A DNA stretch of 64,000 bases from Kosakonia sp. H02 (GTDB taxonomy: Bacteria > Pseudomonadota > Gammaproteobacteria > Enterobacterales > Enterobacteriaceae): positions 186,001 through 250,000 of the forward strand of contig CP131915.1 of the NCBI GenBank assembly GCA_030704225.1, in the 5' to 3' direction. The notes beneath the pieces were generated by a model. That model saw only the letters and a program-made list of their open reading frames with translations, was not told where the DNA came from and did not search any database. The position numbers were made by a program, and so were the translations under genes. Below are positions 34,664 through 43,407 of this stretch, piece after piece. How positions within the stretch are numbered: position 1 is the first letter of the stretch; every line of letters starts with the position of its first letter.

Positions 34664-35428
34664 ATGTCAGGATTCCGCTGGGAAATAATCCAGGAGTATG
34701 CACCGCTGTTTATGGAAGGTGCCTGGATGACCATCAAATGCACCATTATTTGCGTGATTTTAGGCACGCTCTGGGGGCTGACGCTGGGCCTTGGCAGAAT
34801 GGCGCAGGCCAGCCACGGCCCGTGGAAGTATGTGCTGCGTTATCTGGTGCAATTCCCGGTTCGTTTTTATGTCAGCGCCATTCGCGGCACGCCGCTGTTT
34901 GTGCAGATCATGGTGGTGCATTTTGCGCTGGTGCCGCTGTTTATTAACCCGCGCGACGGCATTCTGGTCACCAGTGGGGTGATGAGTAGCGATCTGGCGC
35001 GCGCATTGCGTTCAGACTACGGCGCGTTCCTCTCCTGTATTGTCGCCATTACGCTCAATGCAGGCGCGTATGTGTCGGAGATCTTCCGCGCCGGGATCCA
35101 GTCCATCGATAAAGGGCAGATGGAAGCCTCACGCGCGCTGGGCATGCCGTGGTGGAAAACTATGCGCAAGGTTATCCTGCCGCAGGCGTTTCGCCGCATT
35201 CTGCCGCCGCTCGGCAACAACGCGATTGCTATCGTGAAAGATTCGTCACTGGCGTCGGCAATTGGTCTTGCTGATCTGGCTTATGCCGCCCGCACGGTTT
35301 CAGGAGCGTATGCGACCTACTGGGAACCCTATCTGACGATTTCGCTGGTCTACTGGGTTATTACCTTCCTGCTCGCGCAGTTGGTTAATCGGCTGGAAAA
35401 GAGGTTTGGCAAAAGTGATTCACATTAA
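34664..35428 (+). CDS. Polar amino acid ABC transporter permease
   Basis: 254 residues, HisM/GlnP type. About five membrane helices and the family EAA loop KGQMEASRALGMPWWKTMRKVILPQAFRRILPPLGNN. A block at about 85-105 (INPRDGILVTSGVMSSDLARALRSDYGAF) is longer than in the short GlnP forms. The 3' end overlaps the ATPase gene. Confidence 0.92.
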   Translation: MSGFRWEIIQEYAPLFMEGAWMTIKCTIICVILGTLWGLTLGLGRMAQASHGPWKYVLRYLVQFPVRFYVSAIRGTPLFVQIMVVHFALVPLFINPRDGILVTSGVMSSDLARALRSDYGAFLSCIVAITLNAGAYVSEIFRAGIQSIDKGQMEASRALGMPWWKTMRKVILPQAFRRILPPLGNNAIAIVKDSSLASAIGLADLAYAARTVSGAYATYWEPYLTISLVYWVITFLLAQLVNRLEKRFGKSDSH

Positions 35429-36137
35429 AAACTTGCATAAACATTTTGGCGACAGCCATGTTCTGCGCGGTATCAGTTGCGATATCCAGCCCAAAGAAGT
35501 GGTCTGTGTTATTGGGCCGTCCGGCTCCGGGAAAAGCACTTTTCTGCGCTGTATGAATGCGCTGGAAAGCGTGACGGAAGGGGAAGTGCAGGTCAACGGC
35601 TTTGCCATTCACGATGCGAAAACGGATCTCAACAAACTGCGCGAGAGCGTCGGGATGGTGTTCCAGCGTTTTAATCTGTTCCCGCATATGACGGTGCTGG
35701 AAAACCTGATGATGGCCCCGATAAGCCTGAAAGGGATGAAACGCGCCGATGCCGTCACCCTCGCCGAGAGCCTGCTGGCGAAGGTGGGATTAAGTGATAA
35801 GCGCGATGCCTGGCCATCAAGCCTTTCCGGTGGGCAGCAGCAGCGCGTCGCCATTGCCCGCGCGCTGGCGATGAACCCGTCCATTATGCTGTTTGATGAA
35901 CCGACATCCGCGCTCGATCCCGAACTGGTGGGCGATGTCCTTCAGGTAATGAAAGCGCTGGCGACGGAAGGGATGACCATGGTTATTGTTACCCATGAAA
36001 TGGGCTTTGCCCGCGAAGTGGCCGATCGGGTGATTTTTATCGATCAGGGCGTGATTCAGGAAGAGGGCACGCCGCAACAACTGTTTACCGCACCGACTAA
36101 TCCACGCACCGCGGCATTCCTCAGTAAAGTCCTTTAA
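35415..36137 (+). CDS. Polar amino acid ABC transporter ATP-binding protein
   Basis: 240 residues from GTG at 35415, where GAGG is ten bases upstream; a TTG at 35406 is only two bases from that GAGG and less likely. GlnQ/HisP-type ATPase: Walker A GPSGSGKS, SLSGGQQQRVAIARAL, Walker B IMLFDEPTSALDPE, H-loop THEMGFARE. Ends at a terminator. Overlaps the permease gene by 14 bases. Confidence 0.92.
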   Translation: MIHIKNLHKHFGDSHVLRGISCDIQPKEVVCVIGPSGSGKSTFLRCMNALESVTEGEVQVNGFAIHDAKTDLNKLRESVGMVFQRFNLFPHMTVLENLMMAPISLKGMKRADAVTLAESLLAKVGLSDKRDAWPSSLSGGQQQRVAIARALAMNPSIMLFDEPTSALDPELVGDVLQVMKALATEGMTMVIVTHEMGFAREVADRVIFIDQGVIQEEGTPQQLFTAPTNPRTAAFLSKVL

Positions 36138-36141
36138 TTTC

Positions 36142-36163
36142 AAGCTCTCGGCGGAGAGCTTTT
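36142..36163 (+). terminator. Terminator of the amino-acid ABC operon
   Basis: Perfect 8-bp stem AAGCTCTC / GAGAGCTT with a GGCG loop, followed by TTCC. The T-tract is short but the position directly after the ATPase stop is right. Confidence 0.65.
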
Positions 36164-36291
36164 CCCTCTCCCGATGACAGAAAGTGCAAAGCACGCGTTG
36201 TTGGCACGGCGGATACTGCCATGCGCCATACTCAGGTAGTGTGGATCCACAAACGGGTGCTACCGCCCGGATAACCTCCCGGAGAACAACC

Positions 36292-37347
36292 ATGACGATG
36301 AAAGTCCTCGGCTATGCCGCACAGTCAAATAAAGCCCCGCTGGCACCGTTTCATTTTGAGCGTCGCGATCCGCGCGCCGATGATGTGACTATCGATATTC
36401 TTTATTGTGGCGTCTGCCACTCTGACCTGCATCAGGCGCGCAACGATTGGGGGTTCAGCCAGTATCCTGTCGTGCCGGGCCACGAAATTATTGGCCGCGT
36501 CGTCTCTGTGGGCGACGGCGTAAATAAATTCAAGGCCGGTGATTTAGTCGGTATCGGTTGTATGGTCGACTCCTGTCGCGAATGTTCGCCCTGCAAACAG
36601 GGGCTGGAGCAGTATTGCGAAGAGGGCAATATCCAGACCTATAACGGCATTGACCGCCACGATCACCGCCCAACCTACGGCGGTTATTCACAGTCGATTA
36701 TCTGCTCGCAAGATTTCGTGCTGCGCATTCCTGAAAATCTTGATGCGCACGCCGTCGCACCGCTGCTCTGCGCCGGGATCACCACCTGGTCGCCGCTGCG
36801 TCGCTGGGGCGTGAAAGCGGGCAGTAAAGTGGCGGTAATTGGTCTTGGCGGCCTGGGCCATATGGCGCTGAAGCTGGCGCATGCGCTGGGCGCAGAAGTG
36901 ACGCTGTTTACCCGCTCGCCGGGTAAAGAGGAGGATGCCCGCCGGTTAGGCGCGCACCACGTGGTGCTCTCGACCGATGCGCAACAGATGGAAGCAGTGA
37001 AAGGGCAGTTTGAGCTGATTATTGATACGGTTCCTTACACCCACGACATCAACAGCTATATGTCGACCTTAACCCTCGACGGTACGCTGGTGTTTGTCGG
37101 GCTGCTGGGGGATATCGAACCGACGGTGAACACGGTTCCGATGATTATCGGTCGCCGCTCGGTCGCCGGTTCGTGCATTGGGGGTATTGCCGAAACCCAG
37201 GAGATGCTCGATTTCTGCGGCCAACATAACATTACCGCCGATTCCGAAATGATCCGTATGGATGAGATTAACGAGGCATTTGAACGTCTGCTGAAAAGTG
37301 ATGTGAAATACCGCTTTGTTATCGATATGCAGACGCTAACGGCATAA
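36292..37347 (+). CDS. Zinc-dependent alcohol dehydrogenase / aldehyde reductase (YahK-like)
   Basis: 351 residues from the ATG at 36292 (GGAGAACA upstream). Cinnamyl-alcohol-dehydrogenase type MDR with catalytic-zinc residues in YCGVCHSDLHQ and VPGHEIIGRV, structural-zinc cysteines in DSCRECSPCKQGLEQYCEEG, the cofactor loop GLGGLGHMALKLA, and SCIGGIAETQEMLDFC near the C-terminus. It resembles E. coli YahK in every block, though with many substitutions, so a paralogue or a diverged orthologue. NADPH-dependent reduction of aldehydes is inferred from the family. Alone in its transcription unit. Confidence 0.85.
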   Translation: MTMKVLGYAAQSNKAPLAPFHFERRDPRADDVTIDILYCGVCHSDLHQARNDWGFSQYPVVPGHEIIGRVVSVGDGVNKFKAGDLVGIGCMVDSCRECSPCKQGLEQYCEEGNIQTYNGIDRHDHRPTYGGYSQSIICSQDFVLRIPENLDAHAVAPLLCAGITTWSPLRRWGVKAGSKVAVIGLGGLGHMALKLAHALGAEVTLFTRSPGKEEDARRLGAHHVVLSTDAQQMEAVKGQFELIIDTVPYTHDINSYMSTLTLDGTLVFVGLLGDIEPTVNTVPMIIGRRSVAGSCIGGIAETQEMLDFCGQHNITADSEMIRMDEINEAFERLLKSDVKYRFVIDMQTLTA

Positions 37348-37361
37348 CCGCTGTGTGAACC

Positions 37362-37379
37362 GGGGGCCTGGTGGCCCCC
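37362..37379. terminator. Hairpin between the convergent dehydrogenase and thiolase genes
   Basis: GGGGGCC-TGGT-GGCCCCC, a 7-bp GC-only stem placed exactly between two convergent stops. No T-run follows on either side, so it is terminator-like at best. Confidence 0.45.
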
Positions 37380-37380
37380 C

Positions 37381-38562
37381 TTAAATCCGCTCCACAATCA
37401 TAGCCACGCCTTGCCCACCACCGACGCACAACGTTGCCAGCCCTACCGTTTTGTCCCGGCGGGCCAGGGCATGCAGCAATGTCACCAGAATGCGCGCGCC
37501 CGATGCCCCGATAGGGTGACCGAGGGCGATAGCCCCGCCGTTAACATTGGTGCGCTCCCAGTCCAGATCCAACTCTCGCGCAACGGCGATACTTTGCGCA
37601 GCGAAAGCTTCATTGACCTCCAGCAGATCAAGATCGGCGATACTCATTCCCGCCCGACGTAGCGCCAGCCGGGTCGCAGGGATCGGCCCAAGACCCATTA
37701 ACGCCGGATCGACACCGCAGGCGGCATAACTGCGTACGCGGGCGAGCGGGGTGATGCCTTGTTCGTGCGCCCGCTGTTCGCTCATCAGTAACAGTGCCGC
37801 GGCACCGTCATTGATGCCCGATGCGTTACCCGCTGTGACTGAACCGTCGTTGGAAAATGCCGGCGATAAGCGCGCCAGATCTTCCATCGTCACGCCTGCG
37901 CGTGGGTGTTCATCGACGCAAAACAGCGTGTCACCTTTTTTATTGCGCACCACGACCGGCACAATCTCCTCGCGAAAATCTCCCCGATCTATCGCTGCCG
38001 CCGCACGTTGCTGGGAGAGCAGCGCCAGTTGGTCCTGGTGCTGGCGGCTGATGTCGCATTGACGGGCGACATTCTCTGCGGTCATCCCCATGTGGTAGTG
38101 GTTTATCGCACATGACAACCCATCATTTACCACGCTATCCACTACGCGCTGATCGCCCAACCGATAGCCCCAGCGAGCTTTATCCAGCAGATAGGGGGCC
38201 GCCGACATGTTTTCCATTCCTCCTGCCAGCACCACGTCGGCATCACCGGCTGCAAGGGTTTCAGCAGCAAAAATAACGCTCTGCAACCCGGAGCCACAGA
38301 CCATATTGATGCTGGTGGCCGGTGTTGATTGCGGGATACCCGCCTCCAGCATGGCCTGGCGTGCCGGGTTCTGGCCTAATCCTGCTTGCAATACATTGCC
38401 AAAAACGATCTGTTCCACGCAGTCTGGCTCGACGCCGCTGCGTTGCAGTGCCGCCGTCATCATCTGAGCCCCCAGCGTCGGGGCGCTCAGGGTGCTGAGG
38501 CTGCCGCCAAACTTGCCAATAGCCGTGCGCACGGCGCTAACAATCACGATCCCACTCTTCAT
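37381..38562 (-). CDS. Acetyl-CoA acetyltransferase (thiolase), distal copy
   Basis: 393-residue degradative or biosynthetic thiolase. Acyl-accepting Cys in NMVCGSGLQSVIFA (about 90), then NEAFAAQS, the catalytic His in GGAIALGHPIGASGARI, and CVGGGQGVAM with the second Cys. The AtoB/PhaA pattern (short loop, MVCGSG) suggests cleavage of acetoacetyl-CoA to acetyl-CoA. Preceded by GGAGGAAAGA. Last gene of the beta-keto-acid operon; 10 bases after the MFS gene. Confidence 0.9.
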   Translation of the reverse strand: MKSGIVIVSAVRTAIGKFGGSLSTLSAPTLGAQMMTAALQRSGVEPDCVEQIVFGNVLQAGLGQNPARQAMLEAGIPQSTPATSINMVCGSGLQSVIFAAETLAAGDADVVLAGGMENMSAAPYLLDKARWGYRLGDQRVVDSVVNDGLSCAINHYHMGMTAENVARQCDISRQHQDQLALLSQQRAAAAIDRGDFREEIVPVVVRNKKGDTLFCVDEHPRAGVTMEDLARLSPAFSNDGSVTAGNASGINDGAAALLLMSEQRAHEQGITPLARVRSYAACGVDPALMGLGPIPATRLALRRAGMSIADLDLLEVNEAFAAQSIAVARELDLDWERTNVNGGAIALGHPIGASGARILVTLLHALARRDKTVGLATLCVGGGQGVAMIVERI

Positions 38563-38572
38563 TCTTTCCTCC

Positions 38573-39877
38573 TTACATATTCACGGGCCGGGTGTCGGTG
38601 CAGCAAAGCAGCACGAAGGTGATCGCGCCGACCCCCACCAGTAGTTGATAAGCGCCGCTATAACCGCCAAGCCAGGCAAGGCCGAAAGCCAGAATCGAAA
38701 ACGCGCAGCAGCGCACCACCGACTGGATCGGCAGGATGATGGCAATCGCGCGAATGTAGTGTTGGCGAGGAAATTTGGCCGCGATCAGCGCCGTGCTGAG
38801 GTTGGTCGCGCCCGGCATACATAAACCGATCATCACGAGCGACAACCACAACATCAGCGTGTGGTGAGCAAACATGTTGATGACGATGGCGACTATCCAG
38901 CACAGGACATAAAGCAGGATCGTGCGCTTAATCCCCATGCGGTGATTGAGCCAGCCCCATCCGTAAGCGCCTGGCGCGCCGATGAGCGCGGCCACTGTCA
39001 TATAAAAGATGGCCGTAGTCTGGGAAAACCCCATCTCCATCAACCTGGGAACAAACTGGCCGACCACCCCAACCAGCATGATATAGATACCGCCGGTGGC
39101 GATACCGATGAGCCATATATCACGCATTTTCAGCAACTGGCGGATGCGTATATGGCTAATGTAGCTGCGCGAAGCCGTTACTTCGCTGCTTTGCCCGTCA
39201 TCGGCCAGCGGTTGATTGTCGGGAGCAAGCCCGACATCTTCCGGTTTATTAGCGATAAACCGCCATGCCCAGCCGGCCATCAGCAACATCATCAGCGAAA
39301 TACCCCAGAAGCCGTAACGTACGCCCAGCCAGACGAACAACGCGGCCAGAGTCGGCACATAAAAGGCGCTCGACAGTGTCTGGCCGATGGTGCACCAGCC
39401 CAGCGCCAGCCCTTGTTTACGCACAAACCAATTGGCGATCAGCGCCGTTCCCCCAACATAGGCGAAACCGGTGCCAAAAAAACTCACGGCGGCGAACAGT
39501 AAGGTAAAGCTGAGAAAAGAGGTGCTCAGGCCGAGCAGCCCGAAGCTGAGGCCACAGGCCAGCAGACAAAAAATAATATTGAATTTGACGCCTCTTTTTT
39601 CACACAACCAGGCGCAGGCCGGGCTGGCGAAAATGGAGGCCCACGAGGCGGGTGTTGCCAGCGCCAGCAGCGTGTTGTAATCCAGTCCATACAGCCCTGA
39701 TAACGTGGGCAGCACCACGTTAAGACCGTGGGTGACCGTTCCTGCGGCTATCCAGAACAATAGCCCCTGGAAAACAATCACGTTCCAGCCCTGGACACCG
39801 AAATCAGGCCTGCCGCGCCTGTCGTCGGCGAGACAATCGTGGTTGTTCAGCAGCGGGCGGCTTTGCTGTTCGATCAT
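38573..39877 (-). CDS. MFS transporter of the catabolic operon
   Basis: 434 residues, twelve predicted helices of the major facilitator superfamily. The cytoplasmic loop between helices 2 and 3 contains ACAWLCEKRGVKF, and helices 4 to 6 include GTALIANWFVRKQGLALGWCTIGQTLSSAFY, of the OFA/monocarboxylate-like kind. It sits between the CoA-transferase and the last thiolase, so it probably imports the operon's substrate, an organic acid or diketone (inference). Confidence 0.83.
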   Translation of the reverse strand: MIEQQSRPLLNNHDCLADDRRGRPDFGVQGWNVIVFQGLLFWIAAGTVTHGLNVVLPTLSGLYGLDYNTLLALATPASWASIFASPACAWLCEKRGVKFNIIFCLLACGLSFGLLGLSTSFLSFTLLFAAVSFFGTGFAYVGGTALIANWFVRKQGLALGWCTIGQTLSSAFYVPTLAALFVWLGVRYGFWGISLMMLLMAGWAWRFIANKPEDVGLAPDNQPLADDGQSSEVTASRSYISHIRIRQLLKMRDIWLIGIATGGIYIMLVGVVGQFVPRLMEMGFSQTTAIFYMTVAALIGAPGAYGWGWLNHRMGIKRTILLYVLCWIVAIVINMFAHHTLMLWLSLVMIGLCMPGATNLSTALIAAKFPRQHYIRAIAIILPIQSVVRCCAFSILAFGLAWLGGYSGAYQLLVGVGAITFVLLCCTDTRPVNM

Positions 39878-39927
39878 AATGTGGCATCTCCGGCAACGAG
39901 TAGGGCAAGTTAAAAAGAGCCAGCCGG

Positions 39928-40572
39928 TCAGGCTGGCATAAGTGTCGGTGGCGAAAGCACAATGAGCGTCGGTTCGATCTGGCGTTGAATATCTTGCGGT
40001 GTCAGCCCTTCCAGCAGTTCGGCCAGCACTAACCCATCGGGCGTGACATCAATAACGCACTGTTCGGTCACGATGTGATCGACGCACTGCTTGCCGGTCA
40101 GCGGGTAACTACAGCGATTGACTACCTTCGGCTTGCCGTCTTTGGTACACAGTTCCATGGTGACAATCACTTTGCGGGCACCGCTGACCAAATCCATCGC
40201 GCCACCCATGCCGAACACGCGTCCCGGCTGCGCCCAATTCGCCAGGTCGCCATTTTCCGCCACCTGCAACCCGCCGAGCACCGTTGCCGCCAGTTTGCCA
40301 CTGCGCACCAGCGCGAAGGATTCGGCGCTGTCAAAGGCGCTGGCCCCCGGTACGGGCGCAAAACGTAGCGCGGTGGCATTGGAAAACCCTTCAACCGCCC
40401 GTACGCCTTCCACCAGCGGCCCCATGCCGATCAGGCCGTTTTCGGTATGAAACATCACCCCGGCGGGGGCGTAATCGCTGCACAGGCTGGGAATGCCAAT
40501 CCCCAGATTGATAACATCGCCATCGGTAAAGTAACCCGCCGCACGGCGGGCAATTCGTTCGCGTGCATTCAT
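39928..40572 (-). CDS. 3-oxoacid CoA-transferase subunit B
   Basis: 214 residues. SCOT/AtoA/PcaJ family: INLGIGIPSLCSDYAP and the catalytic Glu in FHTENGLIGMGPL near residue 50. It forms the heterodimeric transferase with subunit A; the 4-bp overlap with A supports equal synthesis. Likely transfers CoA from succinyl-CoA to a 3-oxoacid such as acetoacetate. Confidence 0.92.
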   Translation of the reverse strand: MNARERIARRAAGYFTDGDVINLGIGIPSLCSDYAPAGVMFHTENGLIGMGPLVEGVRAVEGFSNATALRFAPVPGASAFDSAESFALVRSGKLAATVLGGLQVAENGDLANWAQPGRVFGMGGAMDLVSGARKVIVTMELCTKDGKPKVVNRCSYPLTGKQCVDHIVTEQCVIDVTPDGLVLAELLEGLTPQDIQRQIEPTLIVLSPPTLMPA

Positions 40573-41234
40573 AACGCTTCTCCTTGCCGCACAAGGATTT
40601 TGTCGACATAGACACCCGGCGTGATAATGCTGTCGAGCGTTAACTCGTCGACATCAACCAGCCTGTCGGCATCGACCAGTGTCAGGTGGGCCGCTTTTGC
40701 CACCAGCGGATTAAAGTTGCGCATGGTGCCACGATAGGTGAGGTTGCCCAGCGGATCGGCCGTGCGGGCGCGCACCAGACCAATGTCCGCGCGCAGGGGT
40801 GTTTCCAGCATCCACTCTTCACCGTTCACCACCATGTGCGGCTTATCCTTATCCACCAGCGTGCCAAGACCGGTACGCGTCAGCACACCGCCCAGCCCCG
40901 AACCGCCACAGCGCATCCGTTCCGCCAGGCTGCCTTGCGGCACCAGTTCCAGTTCAATTCTGGCGTCTGCCACCAGCGCGACAGTTTCGGTATTGCGCCC
41001 GATATGGGAAGCAATCAGCTTATCCACCAGACCGTGATGGATAAGTCGGCCAATCGTCAGGTCGGCGTCGCCGCTGTCGTTAGAAATCAGCGTGAAATGC
41101 CGTGCGCCGCTGGCGATCACGCAGTCAATCAGCCGGTTGGGCACGCCGTGATTGGCAAACCCGCCGCACATCAGTGTTTGCCCGTCGTGAAACAGGGCGA
41201 TTATCTCTTCCGGTAAAGCAAATTTGTTCGCCAT
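40569..41234 (-). CDS. 3-oxoacid CoA-transferase subunit A
   Basis: 221 residues. AtoD/ScoA/PcaI family: MCGGFANHGVPNRLIDCVIASGARH, SLAERMRCGGSGLGGVLTRTG (CoA-binding GGSG) and the C-terminal ITPGVYVDKILV. Partner of the next gene. Confidence 0.92.
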   Translation of the reverse strand: MANKFALPEEIIALFHDGQTLMCGGFANHGVPNRLIDCVIASGARHFTLISNDSGDADLTIGRLIHHGLVDKLIASHIGRNTETVALVADARIELELVPQGSLAERMRCGGSGLGGVLTRTGLGTLVDKDKPHMVVNGEEWMLETPLRADIGLVRARTADPLGNLTYRGTMRNFNPLVAKAAHLTLVDADRLVDVDELTLDSIITPGVYVDKILVRQGEAL

Positions 41235-41237
41235 GAC

Positions 41238-42407
41238 TTACTCCCTCGTCAGCAGCACCGCCACGCCCTGGCCGCCACCGACACAAAACGTGATCACGGC
41301 GTTATCCAGTTGGCGTTGCTGCATGTCATAGACGGCTTTCGTCGCGAGAATGGCACCGCTACCGGCTAATGGATGGCCCAGTGCAATAGCGCCCCCGTTG
41401 GGGTTAACCCGCTTCGGATCCATACCGATTTCCTGCATACAGGCCAGCGACTGAGAAGCAAATGCCTCGTTGAGTTCCCACAGGGCTATCTCATCGACGC
41501 GCAGCCCGTTCTGGCGCAATAATTTTGCGCAGGCAGGCACTGGCCCCATGCCCATATAGTTCGGGTCGACGCCGGAGACGGCATAACCGCGAAAAACCGC
41601 CAACGGCTGGAGATTGCGACGCCGTGCCAGCTCTCGCTCCATCACTACCAGCGCGCCAGCCCCGTCGCTCATCGGCGAGCTGTTGCCAGCGGTCACAAGG
41701 CCATCGGGAAGAAAGCTGGGGCGCAGGGCGGCTAACCCCTCTGCGGAGCAGTCGGAGCGGACGGATTCATCATGATCGAACTGCGTAATCTGGCTTTTGC
41801 GATCCTGCAACGGAACCGGCACGATCTGCTCCGTGAAGCGTCCCGCCCGCCAGGCGGCGCTGGCCAGGTGGTGGCTGCGTAAGGCAAACGCATCCAGTTG
41901 CTGGCGGCTAAAACCATAGCGTGTCGCGATGTTTTCCGCAGTAATGCCCATTGGCGGATTGCCGAGGGCATCCGGCGCGGTATGAATGTCAGCAAAGCGC
42001 GGCGGCTGTACTGACCACGCGGTTTCTGTTTTTTCCAGCGTCCAGGTACGGCGGGAGTCACTCTCCACGCCACCGGCAACGATCACATCGGCGAAGCCCG
42101 CCATGATCTGGATGGCAGCGTAAGCCAGCGCGTTAAGCGATGCGGCGCATTGCCGGTCCAGGGTAATGCCCGGCACCGAAACGGGTAGCCCGGCTTCCAG
42201 CGCAACCATTCGCCCCATGTTATTGATTTCATGGTTCATCAGATTGGCGAAGATGACATCGTCAATCCGCTCAGCATCAATGCCAGCACGCCGCACAGCT
42301 TCCTTGACTGCCAGCGCGCCCAGACGGTGGGCCGGTACGGAAGCCAACATGCCACGACAGCGACCAATCGGCGTACGCGCCGCGGAGACAATCACAGCCT
42401 CTTTCAT
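41238..42407 (-). CDS. Thiolase, proximal copy (PcaF/FadA-like)
   Basis: 389 residues. Acyl-accepting Cys in ITLDRQCAASLNAL, then NEAFASQSLACM, the catalytic His in GGAIALGHPLAGSGAILATK, CVGGGQGVAVLL. Its 4-bp overlap with the BKACE gene upstream and three bases to the CoA-transferase gene tie it to the middle of the pathway. It differs clearly from the distal thiolase, suggesting a different acyl-CoA, perhaps a longer 3-oxoacyl-CoA. Confidence 0.9.
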   Translation of the reverse strand: MKEAVIVSAARTPIGRCRGMLASVPAHRLGALAVKEAVRRAGIDAERIDDVIFANLMNHEINNMGRMVALEAGLPVSVPGITLDRQCAASLNALAYAAIQIMAGFADVIVAGGVESDSRRTWTLEKTETAWSVQPPRFADIHTAPDALGNPPMGITAENIATRYGFSRQQLDAFALRSHHLASAAWRAGRFTEQIVPVPLQDRKSQITQFDHDESVRSDCSAEGLAALRPSFLPDGLVTAGNSSPMSDGAGALVVMERELARRRNLQPLAVFRGYAVSGVDPNYMGMGPVPACAKLLRQNGLRVDEIALWELNEAFASQSLACMQEIGMDPKRVNPNGGAIALGHPLAGSGAILATKAVYDMQQRQLDNAVITFCVGGGQGVAVLLTRE

Positions 42408-43258
42408 TGGATGCCTCCCACTAACGGCGGCAAACCGAGTATTTCCCTGGCGATCGCCGGGGTGGCGACGCGTTTGCCAAACAGTTTCACCGCCTGCGCG
42501 GCGCGTTCGACCAGTTGGCTGTTGGTGGCCTTCACACCCCTGCTGAAATAGACGTTATCTTCGAGGCCGACGCGCACATGGCCGTTTAGTGCCAGTGAGG
42601 CGAACAGAATAGGCAGGTGATGTTTGCCGACGCCGAATGCTGACCAGGTTGCTCCGGCGGGAAGTTGTTGTGTGAGATAGACCAGGTTCGCGACAGTGGC
42701 GGGCATACCGCCGGGGATACCGAGGCAAAACTGATAATGCAGTGGCGCACGCAGCTTGCCTTGCTCGACGAAATACCCGGCAACCCCCAGCATGCCGCTA
42801 TCGAAAATTTCGACTTCTGGCTTGATGCCGCGTGCCGTCAGAACCTCTCCCAACTTGCCGAGAAAGTCAGGAGAGTTAACGAAGACACCCGCCGGCATCC
42901 AGTTGAACGACCCCGCGTCCCAGGAGGCCATTTCGATCCCCGCAAGCGTCGAGACATGCGCCATACGTTGTTCATCGTGGGCCCGGCTGTCGCCGGATGT
43001 GGTGCAATTAATGATCACGTCGCAATCGCGGTACTCGCGCAGCAGACGCAGAGTTTGCGCAAAACGTTCGCTGGACATGGTGCCCAGACCGTTTTCGTCG
43101 CGCATATGCAGATGCACAACCGCTGCGCCCGCCTGCCAGCAGCGGTAAGCGTCTGCGGCTATCTCCTCAGGTGTTAGCGGAATATGTTCGTTAATATCTT
43201 TCGGTGTCACTGCGCCGGTGAGGGCGGCGGAGATAATCACGTCGTCTGCGGTATTCAT
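42404..43258 (-). CDS. Beta-keto acid cleavage enzyme (BKACE, DUF849)
   Basis: 284 residues from the ATG at 43258, with GGAGG ten bases upstream; the longer ORF is not supported. Zinc TIM-barrel family typified by 3-keto-5-aminohexanoate cleavage enzyme: VVHLHMRDENG (two zinc histidines), NCTTSGDSRAHDEQRM, FGVGKHHLP and the ligand Glu in HVRVGLEDNVY. BKACEs condense a beta-keto acid with acetyl-CoA to give acetoacetate and a new acyl-CoA. This suits the following thiolase and CoA-transferase, which would recycle acetoacetate. Exact beta-keto acid unknown. Confidence 0.92.
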   Translation of the reverse strand: MNTADDVIISAALTGAVTPKDINEHIPLTPEEIAADAYRCWQAGAAVVHLHMRDENGLGTMSSERFAQTLRLLREYRDCDVIINCTTSGDSRAHDEQRMAHVSTLAGIEMASWDAGSFNWMPAGVFVNSPDFLGKLGEVLTARGIKPEVEIFDSGMLGVAGYFVEQGKLRAPLHYQFCLGIPGGMPATVANLVYLTQQLPAGATWSAFGVGKHHLPILFASLALNGHVRVGLEDNVYFSRGVKATNSQLVERAAQAVKLFGKRVATPAIAREILGLPPLVGGIQ

Positions 43259-43407
43259 GAACCAACCTCCGTTTGTTATTTCCTTTATTGCCATTACGGT
43301 TATTGCTATTGCTTTGAACGGCAAAAAATAGGTATTGCGACGCGCGTCATCATGACGACGCGTCACCTTTGTCTTAATTCAGGAAAATAAGTAAAAACTG
43401 AGGCGCG

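Noticed and set aside
38861..39502. 213-codon ORF opposite the MFS gene
   Set aside because: Antisense to a clear transporter; polar His/Gln/Arg-rich composition is typical of a shadow.
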